From contig NZ_VOHA01000002.1 in NCBI RefSeq assembly GCF_007859315.1, forward strand, positions 124,001 to 188,000: 64,000 nucleotides of DNA, read 5' to 3'. The notes below the pieces were generated by a model. The model ran no database searches and was not told the DNA's origin. It saw only the letters and a program-made list of their open reading frames with translations. Positions 52,633-61,549 of the stretch are shown here, in pieces (the first letter of the stretch is position 1; the number at the start of each line of letters is the position of its first letter). A program made the translations under genes and the position numbers. The stretch is from Reyranella sp. CPCC 100927 (GTDB taxonomy: Bacteria; Pseudomonadota; Alphaproteobacteria; Reyranellales; Reyranellaceae).

Positions 52633-53613
52633 ATGTTCATAAGGAAAATAGCGGGTGTTTCGATCGCCGCAACCGTGGGGCTGACCGCGGCGAGCGCGGC
52701 GGCGCAGACCAAGTGGGATATGCCGACCGGCTATCCACCCACCAACTTCCATACCGAAAACATCCAGGTGTTCGCCGACGACGTGAAAGCGGTGACCGGC
52801 GGCAAGCTGCTGATCACGGTTCATGCCGGCGCGTCGCTGTTCAAGGTGCCCGAGATCAAGCGCGCGGTGCAGTCCGGTCAGGCGCAGATCGGCGAGCTGC
52901 TGCTGTCCAACTTGGAGAACGAAAACCCGCTGTACGGCGCCGACGTCGTGCCCTTCCTGGCCGCGTCCTATGGCGATGCGCTGAAGCTCTGGAAGGCGCA
53001 GAAACCCGCCATCGAAAAGAAGCTCGACGCGCAGGGCCTCAAGCTGCTGTTCGTGGTGCCGTGGCCGCCGCAGGGCATCTACACCAAGAAGGATATCAAC
53101 TCGGCAGCCGATCTGAAGGGAATCAAGTTCCGCGCCTACAACGTGGCGACGACGCGTCTGGCCGAATTGACCGGCATGGTGCCCGTCACCATCCAGGCCG
53201 CCGAACTGCCGCAGGCGCTGGCCACCGGCGTGGTGCAGTCCTTCATCTCGTCCGGCTCGACCGGCTACGACAGCAAGGCCTGGGAATCGTTGACGCACTT
53301 CTATGACACACAGGCCTGGCTGCCCAAGAACATCGTGTTCGTCAACAAGGAGGCCTTCGGCAAGCTCGACGCGGCCACGCAGGAAGCCGTCCTGAAAGCG
53401 TCCGCCAAGGCCGAGGAAGCCGGCTGGAAGCTGAGCCAGGAGAAGACCGCCTGGTATCTCGACCAGCTCAAGGCCAAGGGCATGAAAGTGCAGCCCCCGA
53501 GCGAGGCGCTGAAGTCTGATCTGCGCAAGGTCGGCGACCAGCTGACCGACGACTGGCTCAAGAAGGCGGGCGACGAAGGCAAGTCGGTCGTCGATGCCTA
53601 TCGCAAGATGTAA
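52633..53613 (+). CDS. dctP: TRAP transporter solute-binding protein (DctP family), second system
   Basis: A 326-aa periplasmic binding protein. Signal peptide FIRKIAGVSIAATVGLTAASAAAQ precedes TKWDMPTGYPPTNFHTENIQ. The DctP fold is clear: ADLKGIKFRAYN (about residue 158), the ligand arginine in that strand, and the long basic C-terminal helix ending KSVVDAYRKM. GGGGG lies upstream of the start. It differs considerably from the DctP at 5355, so the two import different ligands. A 14-bp stem-loop (53633-53663) separates it from dctQ, consistent with excess binding protein being made. Confidence 0.9.
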   Translation: MFIRKIAGVSIAATVGLTAASAAAQTKWDMPTGYPPTNFHTENIQVFADDVKAVTGGKLLITVHAGASLFKVPEIKRAVQSGQAQIGELLLSNLENENPLYGADVVPFLAASYGDALKLWKAQKPAIEKKLDAQGLKLLFVVPWPPQGIYTKKDINSAADLKGIKFRAYNVATTRLAELTGMVPVTIQAAELPQALATGVVQSFISSGSTGYDSKAWESLTHFYDTQAWLPKNIVFVNKEAFGKLDAATQEAVLKASAKAEEAGWKLSQEKTAWYLDQLKAKGMKVQPPSEALKSDLRKVGDQLTDDWLKKAGDEGKSVVDAYRKM

Positions 53614-53632
53614 GCCCTGATCGATGCCGATA

Positions 53633-53663
53633 TTCATTCTCCCCGCGCGGCGGGGAGAATGAA
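53633..53663 (+). other. intercistronic stem-loop between dctP and dctQ
   Basis: A perfect 14-bp stem (53633-53646 with 53650-53663) and loop GCG, 20 nt after the dctP stop and 31 nt before dctQ. It has no T-run. It is well placed to protect the dctP 3' end and reduce downstream expression. Confidence 0.7.
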
Positions 53664-53693
53664 GGATGGCGCCCTGATGGTACGGGCCACTCC

Positions 53694-54245
53694 ATGACGC
53701 TCCTACGCAAGACTCTTGATGCGCTGTACTGGGTGTGCGGCGCGGTCGCCGGCCTGTGTATCGTGGCGATCTGCGCGCTGATGATGGCGATGTCGCTGGG
53801 CCGCGAGATCGGCATCAACGTGTCCGGCGGCGATGAGGTCGCGGGCTGGCTGATGGCGGCCATGGCCTTTCTCGGCCTCGCGCATACCTTCAAGCACGGC
53901 GACCTGATCCGCGTGACGCTGGTGATCGAGCGCTTCACGGGCGCGACGCGGCGCTGGCTCGAACTGCTGGCGATCGGCACCGGCGGGCTCTTCCTCGGCC
54001 TGTTCGCCTGGTACTGCGTGCGCATGGTGTACGACTCCTGGCGCTTCAACGAATTCGCCCAGGGCGTCATCGCCATCCCGATCTGGATCCCGCAGTCGGG
54101 CCTGGCCCTGGGTGTGGTCGTGCTCTTCGTCGCCTTCCTCGATGAGTTCGTGCGCGTGCTGGCGGGCCACGCCCCCTGCTATCACCGCGAGCCGCCCAAA
54201 ACGGCGGACGAGATCATCGAGCGCGCAGCCGAGAGCGGAGTCTGA
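53694..54245 (+). CDS. dctQ: TRAP transporter small permease (DctQ family), second system
   Basis: A 183-aa membrane protein with four predicted helices (VCGAVAGLCIVAICALMMAMSL about 15-36; EVAGWLMAAMAFLGLAHTFK about 52-71; others near 100 and 135). The motif R-E-I-G-I-N-V-S-G-G-D-E-x-A-G and GDLIRV are conserved. It is tightly followed by dctM (3 nt). The Shine-Dalgarno site is weak, fitting the lower expression expected after the stem-loop. Confidence 0.88.
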   Translation: MTLLRKTLDALYWVCGAVAGLCIVAICALMMAMSLGREIGINVSGGDEVAGWLMAAMAFLGLAHTFKHGDLIRVTLVIERFTGATRRWLELLAIGTGGLFLGLFAWYCVRMVYDSWRFNEFAQGVIAIPIWIPQSGLALGVVVLFVAFLDEFVRVLAGHAPCYHREPPKTADEIIERAAESGV

Positions 54246-54248
54246 ACC

Positions 54249-55556
54249 ATGGGCGTGCTCGAGATGGGCCTGTTGCTGCTGGGCATTCTCGCCCTGCTGC
54301 TCGGCGCCGGCGTGTGGATTTCGATGTCGCTGATGGCCTGCGGCTGGGCCTCGTTGCTGCTGACCGGCAAGATGACGGCGGGCGAGGTGCTGGCGACCAC
54401 CGTCTGGGGCGGCTCCAATTCATGGACCCTGGCGGCCCTGCCGCTGTTCATCTGGATGGGCGAGATCCTATTCCGCACCCGGCTGTCAGAAGAGATGTTC
54501 CGTGGCCTGGCGCCCTGGCTGGGCTGGCTGCCGGGGCGGTTGATGCACGTCAACGTGTTGGGCTGCGGCATCTTCGGCTCGGTGTCCGGATCGTCGGCAG
54601 CAACCTGCGCCACCATCGCCAAGATCGCGCTGCCCGAGTTGAAACGCCGTGGCTACAACGAGTCCATGAGCCTGGGCTCGTTGGCCGGCGCCGGCACGCT
54701 GGGCATCCTGATCCCGCCATCGATCACCATGGTGGTCTACGCCGTGGCGGCCGAAGTCTCGATCATCCAGGTGTTCCTGGCCGGCTTCCTGCCCGGCCTG
54801 CTGGTGATGGCGCTCTACAGCGGTTACATCGCCATCTGGTCGCTGCTGCATCCGAGCGAGACACCGCCCGACGACATGCGCATGTCCCTGCGCGAGAAGC
54901 TCTACGAGTCGCGCAACCTCATTCCGTGCATGTTGCTGATCGCGCTGGTCTTTGCTTCGCTGCTGTTCGGCTGGGCGACCGCCACGGAATGCGCCGCCTG
55001 GGGCGTGCTCGGCTCGTTCGCGATCTCGTGGTGGTCGGGCATGCTGAGCTGGAAGTCGTTCTGGGACAGCGTCATGGGTGCCACGCGGCTCACCTGCATG
55101 ATCATGCTGATCCTGGCCGGCGCCTCCTTCATGTCGGTGGCCATGAGCTATACCGGCGTGCCGCTGGCGCTGGCCCAGTGGGTGAACGGACTGGGGCTCA
55201 GCCCCTACATGCTGATCGCCGTGCTGACCTTGATGTACATCGTGCTGGGCACGGCGCTGGACGGCATTTCCATGATCCTGCTGACCACGGCCGTCGTGCT
55301 GCCGATGGTCAAGCATGCCGGTTTCGACCTGGTCTGGTTCGGCATCTTCATGGTGCTGGTCATTGAGATGGCCGAGATCTCGCCGCCAGTCGGCTTCAAT
55401 CTGTTCGTCCTGCAGGCGATGAGCGGCAAGGACAGCCTCTACGTCGCCCGCGCGTCCCTGCCCTTCTTCTTCCTGCTGGTCGTCGCTGCCGCGCTCGTCA
55501 CGGTGTTTCCCGACATCGTGATGTCCGTGCCGCGCTGGGCCTTCCCGGATCGATAG
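54249..55556 (+). CDS. dctM: TRAP transporter large permease (DctM family), second system
   Basis: A 435-aa channel protein of typical length. It shows PLFIWMGEILFRTRL (about 60-75), GSVSGSSAATCATIAKIALPE (the conserved hairpin), AGTLGILIPPSITMVVY, GTALDGISMILLTTAVVLP and AEISPPVGFNLFVLQAM. It closes the operon dctP-dctQ-dctM. It converges with the racemase-family gene with a 1-nt gap. Confidence 0.93.
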   Translation: MGVLEMGLLLLGILALLLGAGVWISMSLMACGWASLLLTGKMTAGEVLATTVWGGSNSWTLAALPLFIWMGEILFRTRLSEEMFRGLAPWLGWLPGRLMHVNVLGCGIFGSVSGSSAATCATIAKIALPELKRRGYNESMSLGSLAGAGTLGILIPPSITMVVYAVAAEVSIIQVFLAGFLPGLLVMALYSGYIAIWSLLHPSETPPDDMRMSLREKLYESRNLIPCMLLIALVFASLLFGWATATECAAWGVLGSFAISWWSGMLSWKSFWDSVMGATRLTCMIMLILAGASFMSVAMSYTGVPLALAQWVNGLGLSPYMLIAVLTLMYIVLGTALDGISMILLTTAVVLPMVKHAGFDLVWFGIFMVLVIEMAEISPPVGFNLFVLQAMSGKDSLYVARASLPFFFLLVVAAALVTVFPDIVMSVPRWAFPDR

Positions 55557-55557
55557 C

Positions 55558-56235
55558 CTACGCCGCCAGCCCGGCGCGGAACAGCCGCAACAGATCGAGC
55601 ACGTCGTAGACGGGCAATCCCAGCGCATCGCGCAGTGCCGCTGCGTAGGGCGGCAGATTCGTGCATTCCAGCACGACGGCGCCGACATCGGGATGACGCG
55701 CCACGAGGGCTTGGCCGGCAACCAGCACTTCGCGTTCCACCGCGTCGCGATCAAGGTCCAGGGCATTGCCGAGGAACGTGTGCCCGAAAGCGCCGTCCGC
55801 AGGCATGCCGATGACAGGCGTGTCGACAGCAGCGCCGACCGCTTCCAGATGCGCCGAAGTCAGGTTGGCAGCACTGGCGGTCAGAACGCCGACCCGTTTC
55901 CCGGCCGCAACGGTGCGCGCGACCTGCGGTACCAGCAACAGCGCCGACGTCGCGACCGGAACCGGCGACACCGCCGCCAGTTCGGGCTGAAACAACGCCA
56001 GGAAGCCGCAGCTGGTGGACAGGCCGACCGCGCCGCGATCCGCAAGTCGCCGAGCGTTCTCGGCAAGCGCCGCCCGTATGCGCGCGCGGTCGGGCGTGGC
56101 CGACACGGCATCCGCCGGCCCGATGCCTTGCAGCCGTTCGTAGATCACCGGGAAGGAAAAGCTCGCCGGGTTGCCGATATCGCCGTCGATCCGCGGAAAG
56201 CGCGTATCGAGCATCAGGATGCCCAGGGGGCGCAT
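55558..56235 (-). CDS. aspartate/glutamate/hydantoin racemase-family protein
   Basis: A 225-aa enzyme of the Asp/Glu racemase fold that uses two cysteines as acid/base pair. The first cysteine lies in GLSTSCGFLA (about residue 77) and the second in VVLECTNLPPYAAAL (about 190). RVGVLTASAANLTSAHL is the middle beta-alpha unit. Related enzymes are hydantoin racemase, maleate isomerase and arylmalonate decarboxylase; the substrate is unassigned. It starts 3 nt after the CinA-like gene on the same strand. Its closeness to the TRAP operon suggests the imported compound may be a dicarboxylate, an inference only. Confidence 0.85.
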   Translation of the reverse strand: MRPLGILMLDTRFPRIDGDIGNPASFSFPVIYERLQGIGPADAVSATPDRARIRAALAENARRLADRGAVGLSTSCGFLALFQPELAAVSPVPVATSALLLVPQVARTVAAGKRVGVLTASAANLTSAHLEAVGAAVDTPVIGMPADGAFGHTFLGNALDLDRDAVEREVLVAGQALVARHPDVGAVVLECTNLPPYAAALRDALGLPVYDVLDLLRLFRAGLAA

Positions 56236-56238
56236 GGC

Positions 56239-57012
56239 TCACGTCACCGGAATCTCTTCCGGCTCGGCCTTGAGCGCGGTCAGGGCCACCAGCAGGTCAT
56301 CCACCGCGCTCTGCACCTTGGCCGGGTCGGTTCCGCGAATGATCAATGACACGCTCGGCTTGCCCTGCCGGAAGGCCGGGTAGCTGCCGATCTCGGTCTC
56401 GGGATGCTGGTCCTGCACGGCGCCCAGCTTTTCGGCGATGAAGCCCTCCGGCTGGCTGCACCGGATGGTCCGGCTGATCACCGGCCGGCCACCCACCAGC
56501 AGGTGCTTCATGGCCAGGAACATGCCTTCGACGATCATGGGCACGCCGGCGAACGTGAAGACGTTCTCCATGCGAAACCCGGGCGCCACCGAGACCGGGT
56601 TGTCGACCAAGGTGCCGCCATGCGGGATGCGCGCCATGCGCCGGCGCGGCGGCGTGAACAGCGTCGGATCGGCGTAGTAGCGGGTCAGCCGGTCGACCGC
56701 CTCCGGGTGCTCCGAGATACCGACACCGAACGCCCGGGCGATGGCGTCGGCCGTGATGTCGTCATGTGTCGGGCCGATGCCGCCGGTGGTGAACACGTAG
56801 TCGAACTTGCGGCGCACCTCATTGACGGTATCGACAATGACGCTTTCGATGTCCGGGATCACCCGGCACTCCATCAGCCGCACGCCTATTTTGTTCAGCT
56901 CCGTGGACAGGAACGGCAGGTTGGCGTCCCGGGTGCGGCCCGACAGGATCTCGTTGCCGATGATCACCAGGCAGGCAGTAACAACCTTGTCGGAACCGGC
57001 TTCTTCGCTCAT
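56239..57012 (-). CDS. CinA-like protein (MoCF_biosynth domain)
   Basis: A 257-aa cytosolic protein with the MoaB/MogA-like domain of CinA N-termini. Motifs: IGNEILSGRTRDANLPFLS (about 18-37), FTTGGIGPTHDDITADA (about 71-87, the pterin/nucleotide-binding loop) and FAGVPMIVEGM (about 165). The amidase C-terminus of full CinA is absent. CinA proteins are linked to NAD/pyridine-nucleotide repair, while the isolated domain may bind molybdopterin. AGGAG precedes ATG 57012. It shares an operon with the racemase-family gene and is divergent from the aminopeptidase. Confidence 0.87.
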   Translation of the reverse strand: MSEEAGSDKVVTACLVIIGNEILSGRTRDANLPFLSTELNKIGVRLMECRVIPDIESVIVDTVNEVRRKFDYVFTTGGIGPTHDDITADAIARAFGVGISEHPEAVDRLTRYYADPTLFTPPRRRMARIPHGGTLVDNPVSVAPGFRMENVFTFAGVPMIVEGMFLAMKHLLVGGRPVISRTIRCSQPEGFIAEKLGAVQDQHPETEIGSYPAFRQGKPSVSLIIRGTDPAKVQSAVDDLLVALTALKAEPEEIPVT

Positions 57013-57129
57013 CGAACACTCCTGGTTTACCCGGTTATAGGGCGCCCGCCCGCCCGCGGTCCACGGCTGCGCTGCCGGCCTGACCGGCCGCCCTTGCCGA
57101 CCGGCCTCGCACATGCCACATACCCGGAT

Positions 57130-57981
57130 ATGACGTTCCAAGCCGAAAAAGCCCGTTCGGACGACTACTGGGACCAGGATCAGCGCCAGATCAAGCTGCA
57201 CGGTCCGGCCGATTTCGAGGCTATGCGCAAAGCCGGCCAGCTGGCCGCCGCAACGCTCGACTTCATCGCGCCGCACGTGCGGCCGGGCGTGGCGACGGGT
57301 GAGCTCGACCGCCTGTGCCACGAGTACATCGTGGGCCACGGCGCCGTGCCCGCCCCGCTGGGCTACCGCGGCTTTCCCAAGTCGATCTGCACATCGATCA
57401 ATCACGTGGTCTGCCACGGCATTCCGGGCGACAAGCGCCTGGCCGCTGGCGACATCGTCAATATCGACGTCACCGTGATCCTGGACGGCTGGCACGGCGA
57501 TACCAGCCGCATGTTCTATGCCGGCGAACCCAAGCTGCTGGCACGCCGCCTGTGCGATATCACCTACGACGCCATGATGCGCGGCATTGCCACCGTGAAA
57601 CCAGGCGCGCGGCTGGGCGATATCGGGCACGCGATCCAGACCTATGCCGAGGCGCAGCGCTTCTCCGTGGTACGCGATTTCTGCGGCCACGGTTTGGGCA
57701 AGATCTTCCACGACGCGCCCAACATCCTGCACTACGGCACGGCGGGAACCGGTCCCGTGCTGCAGCCGGGCATGTTTTTCACCGTCGAGCCGATGATCAA
57801 TGCCGGCTCGTGGGAAGTGAAGATCCTGTCCGACGGCTGGACTGCGGTGACCCGGGACAAGGCACTGTCGGCGCAGTTCGAGCATTCGGTCGGCGTGACC
57901 GAGACCGGCGTCGAGATCTTCACCGAGTCACCGGCGGGGCTTCACAAGCCGCCCTACGACCTCGGCAAACCCGCGGCCTGA
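57130..57981 (+). CDS. map: methionine aminopeptidase, type I
   Basis: A 283-aa dinuclear metalloprotease that removes the initiator methionine. The five ligands are seen: Asp in IVNIDVTVILDGWHGDTSR (both Asp residues about 116 and 127), His in VRDFCGHGLGKIFHDAP (about 190), Glu in FTVEPM (about 223) and Glu in FEHSVGVTETG (about 254). NHVVCHGIP holds the substrate His. An N-terminal extension of about 25 residues precedes the normal start; many alphaproteobacterial paralogues have this. It is monocistronic with a terminator-like hairpin after it (57981-58016). Confidence 0.95.
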   Translation: MTFQAEKARSDDYWDQDQRQIKLHGPADFEAMRKAGQLAAATLDFIAPHVRPGVATGELDRLCHEYIVGHGAVPAPLGYRGFPKSICTSINHVVCHGIPGDKRLAAGDIVNIDVTVILDGWHGDTSRMFYAGEPKLLARRLCDITYDAMMRGIATVKPGARLGDIGHAIQTYAEAQRFSVVRDFCGHGLGKIFHDAPNILHYGTAGTGPVLQPGMFFTVEPMINAGSWEVKILSDGWTAVTRDKALSAQFEHSVGVTETGVEIFTESPAGLHKPPYDLGKPAA

Positions 57982-58016
57982 CCGAACCGCGCGGCATCCC
58001 GGCGCGGCCTTTCGGT
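57981..58016 (+). terminator. terminator-like hairpin after map
   Basis: ACCGAA (57981-57986) pairs with TTCGGT (58011-58016) around an inner CCGCGC/GCGCGG stem. Imperfect, T-run short; a plausible terminator for map. Confidence 0.35.
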
Positions 58017-58088
58017 TGTACGAAAGCTGCCCTTTTCTCGCCATGACTCCCCGCCACTCTGCACCAAGGGTGAAAATGGGGTTGGGGC

Positions 58089-59102
58089 ATGGGCCGGCGA
58101 AAGATCGGTACCGCGGTCGTCACCACCGAGCCTGACACGACGGCAGCGCCTGAGGCGCCTACAGCCGATGATGCCGGCCTGCTAACACTATTGGCGGCCG
58201 GCCTGAATGTGCGAGCGAGCCGGACACGGGACACCGCCCAGCCGGTCTGGCGTATCTCCGGCAACACGCACCATCATCGGACCCTGCTGCGCGATGCCGG
58301 TGGCACCTGGAACCGTCTCGAGCAGGCCTGGGAATTCGCCGAGAGCGATCCGACGCCTCGCCTCGTCGAGGCCCTGGCGGCGTTGCCAGCAGCTGCCGGG
58401 CACAACTCGGGCCAACCAGCAACGCCCGATCGTCCCCACTATTGGGGTCACCGCCAGCGGGTACGCGACCGCGTCCAGGCCTCGGGCGTGGAGGGCTTCC
58501 AGGACTACGAGCTGCTCGAACTGTTGCTGTTCCACGCCATCGAGCGGATCGACGTCAAGCCGCTGGCGAAGCAACTCCTGGCCCGTTTCGGTACGCTGGG
58601 CGATGTGCTGTCGGCCGACACCGAGCGCCTCAAGGATGAAGGCGTCGATCCACGCACCGTCGTGTTGTTCCGCACCGTGCGTGAGGCGGGCCTGCGGCTG
58701 GCACGCCGCGAGGTGATCGACAAGCCGGTCATCGGTTCCTGGCAGAAGCTGATCGACTACTGCCACGCCGCGCTGCAGTACGAAAAGACCGAGCAGTTCC
58801 GCATCCTGTTCCTGGACCGCAAGAACGTGTTGATCGCCGATGAAGTGCAGCAGCGCGGCACCGTCGACCACACGCCGGTCTACCCGCGCGAAGTGGTCAA
58901 GCGCGCCCTTGAGCTGAACGCCTCGGCGCTGATCCTGGTCCACAACCATCCCTCGGGCGACCCGACGCCGTCACGCGCCGACATCGACATGACGAAGGAA
59001 GTGAAGGTCGCCGCCAAGGCGCTGGGCATCGAGGTCCACGACCACCTGGTGATCGGCCGCAAGAACCACGCCAGCTTCAGGAGTCTGGGATTGCTGTCGT
59101 AA
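58089..59102 (+). CDS. radC: RadC/JAB-domain protein with N-terminal extension
   Basis: A 337-aa protein. Residues about 118-337 are RadC: a helix-hairpin-helix part ([25 protein letters not shown] about 140-165) and the JAB/MPN metalloprotease-like core with the JAMM motif [14 protein letters not shown] (about residue 283). The biological role of RadC is unclear despite its name. Residues 1-115 are extra: a proline/threonine-rich leader and a short domain [31 protein letters not shown] (split here) whose GG-x-W and W-x-F residues resemble small domains at the ends of plasmid and phage proteins. GGGGTTGGGG precedes the ATG. Confidence 0.85.
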   Translation: MGRRKIGTAVVTTEPDTTAAPEAPTADDAGLLTLLAAGLNVRASRTRDTAQPVWRISGNTHHHRTLLRDAGGTWNRLEQAWEFAESDPTPRLVEALAALPAAAGHNSGQPATPDRPHYWGHRQRVRDRVQASGVEGFQDYELLELLLFHAIERIDVKPLAKQLLARFGTLGDVLSADTERLKDEGVDPRTVVLFRTVREAGLRLARREVIDKPVIGSWQKLIDYCHAALQYEKTEQFRILFLDRKNVLIADEVQQRGTVDHTPVYPREVVKRALELNASALILVHNHPSGDPTPSRADIDMTKEVKVAAKALGIEVHDHLVIGRKNHASFRSLGLLS

Positions 59103-59250
59103 CGTGTCGGTACGACCTGGTATTACCGTCAGCGACACTTGTACGCCTGCTCGGCGGAAACGAGGCACGCTGATCCGTCCGGTGCCGCCGGCTGGACGGC
59201 ATCCGAACCTCAACGTGCGGCTTTCACCGCCGGTGCCTCTCCCCGTCTTC

Positions 59251-60522
59251 CTAGAAGAAGACGTAGGACCGGACCACGACGTTCTTGCGGCAGCGCGCGT
59301 CGGCCGGCGCGGTCGGGTCGATGCAGGCGGAGTGGAACGACCAGCGCGAGACGGAACCGTCGGTGACGGAGTCGTAGCACTTCAACATCGAGACCTCCGT
59401 CGAGGTCTGCCGCGGGAACCAGTACCACTCGTGATCGGGGCGGTGGGTGAAGCGGGTCGTCTCGCCAACGCGGTCGTCGTAGATCCGGTAGTTGGTGATG
59501 TACGGCTGGTCGGCGAAGGACGGCCAGGCGCAGAGCACGAACGGGTATTGCTCGACCGTCTCCATCGGCTTGGCGAGATTGATCGACATGAACCGCCGCG
59601 ACATCTTCGCGTCGGCCTCCGCCTCCGTGTAGTGCTGGGTGCGCCCGAAGTTTCGCAGGTTCTTGGTGAGCAGTTCGCGACAGCGCACGCGTCCGCTGTT
59701 GTCGTTCAGGTCGTTGTGCACCAGCATGGCGTAGCGCGCGTTCACACCAGGATTTTTCTTGTCCTGATCTTCCGTGCGATCGCCCGCGTAATCCTTGTCG
59801 AAGACGTCGTGGTTGTAGACCAGGGCATCGGTCGCGCCCGGGAAGAACGCGAGCAGGAGCTTCTCGATCTCGGGGTAGAACACGCGCTCCACCTCCGCCG
59901 AATCGTAGAAGTTCGTACACTTGGACTCGAGATGCGCCAGCGAAACGCCGAGCCGGTCCATGGATTGGGGGCTGTTGGGCGAGAGGCCCGGATAGTACTC
60001 GCCGATACGGCGCGCGTCGCGCAGCACCTGTGGGAAGAAGAGGTCCCGCCGCCGATTGTCCTCCTCGCTCTGGCGCAGGATCTTCGCCATATCGGCGCGC
60101 GCCGGGTCGCGCCAAAGCGCGTTGGACGGGACGACGGAGTATGTCGGCCGCTCGTAGACCGTGTAAGGCAACGGCAGCACCACCCCACCGTCGGGGGCCT
60201 TGATGCCGCTCGCACGGATATGGTCGACGCAGTCGTCGTAGCTGCGGAATCCGGGGCCCCACCGGGTCTCGATCGGGCCCGGGGGTGCGTTGTCGATCAT
60301 GTCGATCACGCGCTGGCTCTCGCCGTCGGCGATCTCGGCGAGTGCATCCTTGATCGCTGCGGCGGTCCCCGCATCGCCATTCCGATCGAACGACATGTAG
60401 GACAGGCCGCCGTTCGCGGCGATGGGCGGCGGCTGCCCTTCCGTGCGCTGCAACGACGGCACATAGGCGGACGACGCTGTCTCCGCCGCGACATTCTTCT
60501 CGACGACCTTGAGCTGGCCCAT
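59251..60522 (-). CDS. CmcJ/NvfI-type non-haem iron oxygenase-like protein
   Basis: A 423-aa protein of the CmcJ/NvfI (2-oxoglutarate/Fe(II)-dependent-like, also called methyltransferase-like) family. Landmarks: VYNHDVFDKDYA (His-x-Asp motif, about residue 238), PAMLVHND-like RYAMLVHNDLNDNSG (about 265), EQYPFVLCAWPSF (about 330), HRPDHEWYWFPRQTSTEVSMLKCYDS (about 363-388) and a final FHSACIDP (about 398). Such enzymes modify fungal and actinobacterial secondary metabolites. No biosynthetic cluster surrounds it, so the substrate is unknown. GAGGTG precedes the start. It converges with radC. Confidence 0.8.
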   Translation of the reverse strand: MGQLKVVEKNVAAETASSAYVPSLQRTEGQPPPIAANGGLSYMSFDRNGDAGTAAAIKDALAEIADGESQRVIDMIDNAPPGPIETRWGPGFRSYDDCVDHIRASGIKAPDGGVVLPLPYTVYERPTYSVVPSNALWRDPARADMAKILRQSEEDNRRRDLFFPQVLRDARRIGEYYPGLSPNSPQSMDRLGVSLAHLESKCTNFYDSAEVERVFYPEIEKLLLAFFPGATDALVYNHDVFDKDYAGDRTEDQDKKNPGVNARYAMLVHNDLNDNSGRVRCRELLTKNLRNFGRTQHYTEAEADAKMSRRFMSINLAKPMETVEQYPFVLCAWPSFADQPYITNYRIYDDRVGETTRFTHRPDHEWYWFPRQTSTEVSMLKCYDSVTDGSVSRWSFHSACIDPTAPADARCRKNVVVRSYVFF

Positions 60523-60681
60523 GGCACACCTCGGGTTGGTTTCGACGGGTACCGTGGCACACAGAGCATGCCGCTCCAGATGATGAATATTCTACAAGTC
60601 ATGAGTCCAGGTCATGCGAACGGACGTCGCGCCCGCGGCGGGTGAGGTTCGGGCGGCAAGTCGGTCGGCCGCAAACGCTTT

Positions 60682-60700
60682 TGGCATCCCAGGGATGCCA
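60682..60700. promoter_or_regulatory. dyad in divergent region before dienelactone hydrolase
   Basis: TGGCATCC (60682-60689), a 3-nt loop and GGATGCCA (60693-60700) form a perfect 8-bp palindrome, 87 nt before the hydrolase and 160 nt from the CmcJ-like start. It is a candidate operator or small terminator. Confidence 0.3.
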
Positions 60701-60786
60701 CGTGCGCGCGGACATTGCCGAGGCCGGTATCTCTGGCTCACAGTCCGTCCCCTGTGGCGCATCTTCGTCGCCCATGGAGAAGGCCG

Positions 60787-61539
60787 ATGTCATTCTACCG
60801 AGGCATGACCTGCGAAAACGTGACCATCAACGGCGACAAGGGAGCCCCGGTCACCGCCTACGTGGCCAAGCCCTCCGGCCCGGGGCCGTTCCCCGGCGTG
60901 GTGCTCATTCACCATCTGCCGGGCTGGAGCGAGCTCTACATCGAGACAACCCGCCGGTTCGCGCATCACGGCTATCTCGCGATCTGCGCCAATCTCTACG
61001 AGCGCGAGGGCGGCCAGGCCAACCCTGATGACGTCGCCGCCAAAGTCCGCGCCGAGGGCGGCATTGCCGATGCCCAGATGGTCGGCGACACCGCGGCAGC
61101 CGTGCAGTGGGTGCGCGCGCAATCGAGCCACAACGGCAAGGTCGGCCTTCTCGGTTCCTGTTCCGGTGGCCGGCACGCGTTCATCTACGCCTGCCAGAAG
61201 AAGGACGTCGACGCCTGCGTCGACCTCTGGGGCGGCCGCGTGGTGATGGGCCAGGAAGAACTCAACGCCAAGACGCCCGTCGCGCCGATCGAGATGACGA
61301 AGGACCTCTCGTGCCCCCTGCTCGGCCTCTTCGGCAACGACGACCGCGCGCCGAGCCCGGAGCAGGTGAACCAGCATGAGGCCGAGCTCAAGAAGCACGG
61401 CAAGGCATACGAATTCCATCGCTACGACGGCGCCGGCCATGGTTTCTTCTATTGGCACCGCCCGCTCTACCGCCCCGAGCAGGCCATGGATGGCTGGAGC
61501 AAGGTATTCGCCTTCTTCGGCAAACACCTGGCGAAGTAG
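60787..61539 (+). CDS. dienelactone hydrolase family protein
   Basis: A 250-aa alpha/beta hydrolase. The nucleophile is a cysteine in GLLGSCSGGRHAF (about residue 123), as in dienelactone hydrolase; the acid is in LFGNDDRAPS (about 178) and the histidine in YDGAGHGFFYW (about 213). PGVVLIHHLPGWSE is the oxyanion region. Dienelactone hydrolases open lactones made from chlorocatechols, but many homologues have unknown substrates. GGAGAAGG precedes the ATG. A small gene follows by 10 nt, likely the same transcript. Confidence 0.9.
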   Translation: MSFYRGMTCENVTINGDKGAPVTAYVAKPSGPGPFPGVVLIHHLPGWSELYIETTRRFAHHGYLAICANLYEREGGQANPDDVAAKVRAEGGIADAQMVGDTAAAVQWVRAQSSHNGKVGLLGSCSGGRHAFIYACQKKDVDACVDLWGGRVVMGQEELNAKTPVAPIEMTKDLSCPLLGLFGNDDRAPSPEQVNQHEAELKKHGKAYEFHRYDGAGHGFFYWHRPLYRPEQAMDGWSKVFAFFGKHLAK

Positions 61540-61549
61540 GATCCCTGAT

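Noticed and set aside
59104-60645. 513-aa open frame on the plus strand
   Set aside because: Antisense to the CmcJ/NvfI-type gene, which has a good ribosome binding site and conserved motifs.
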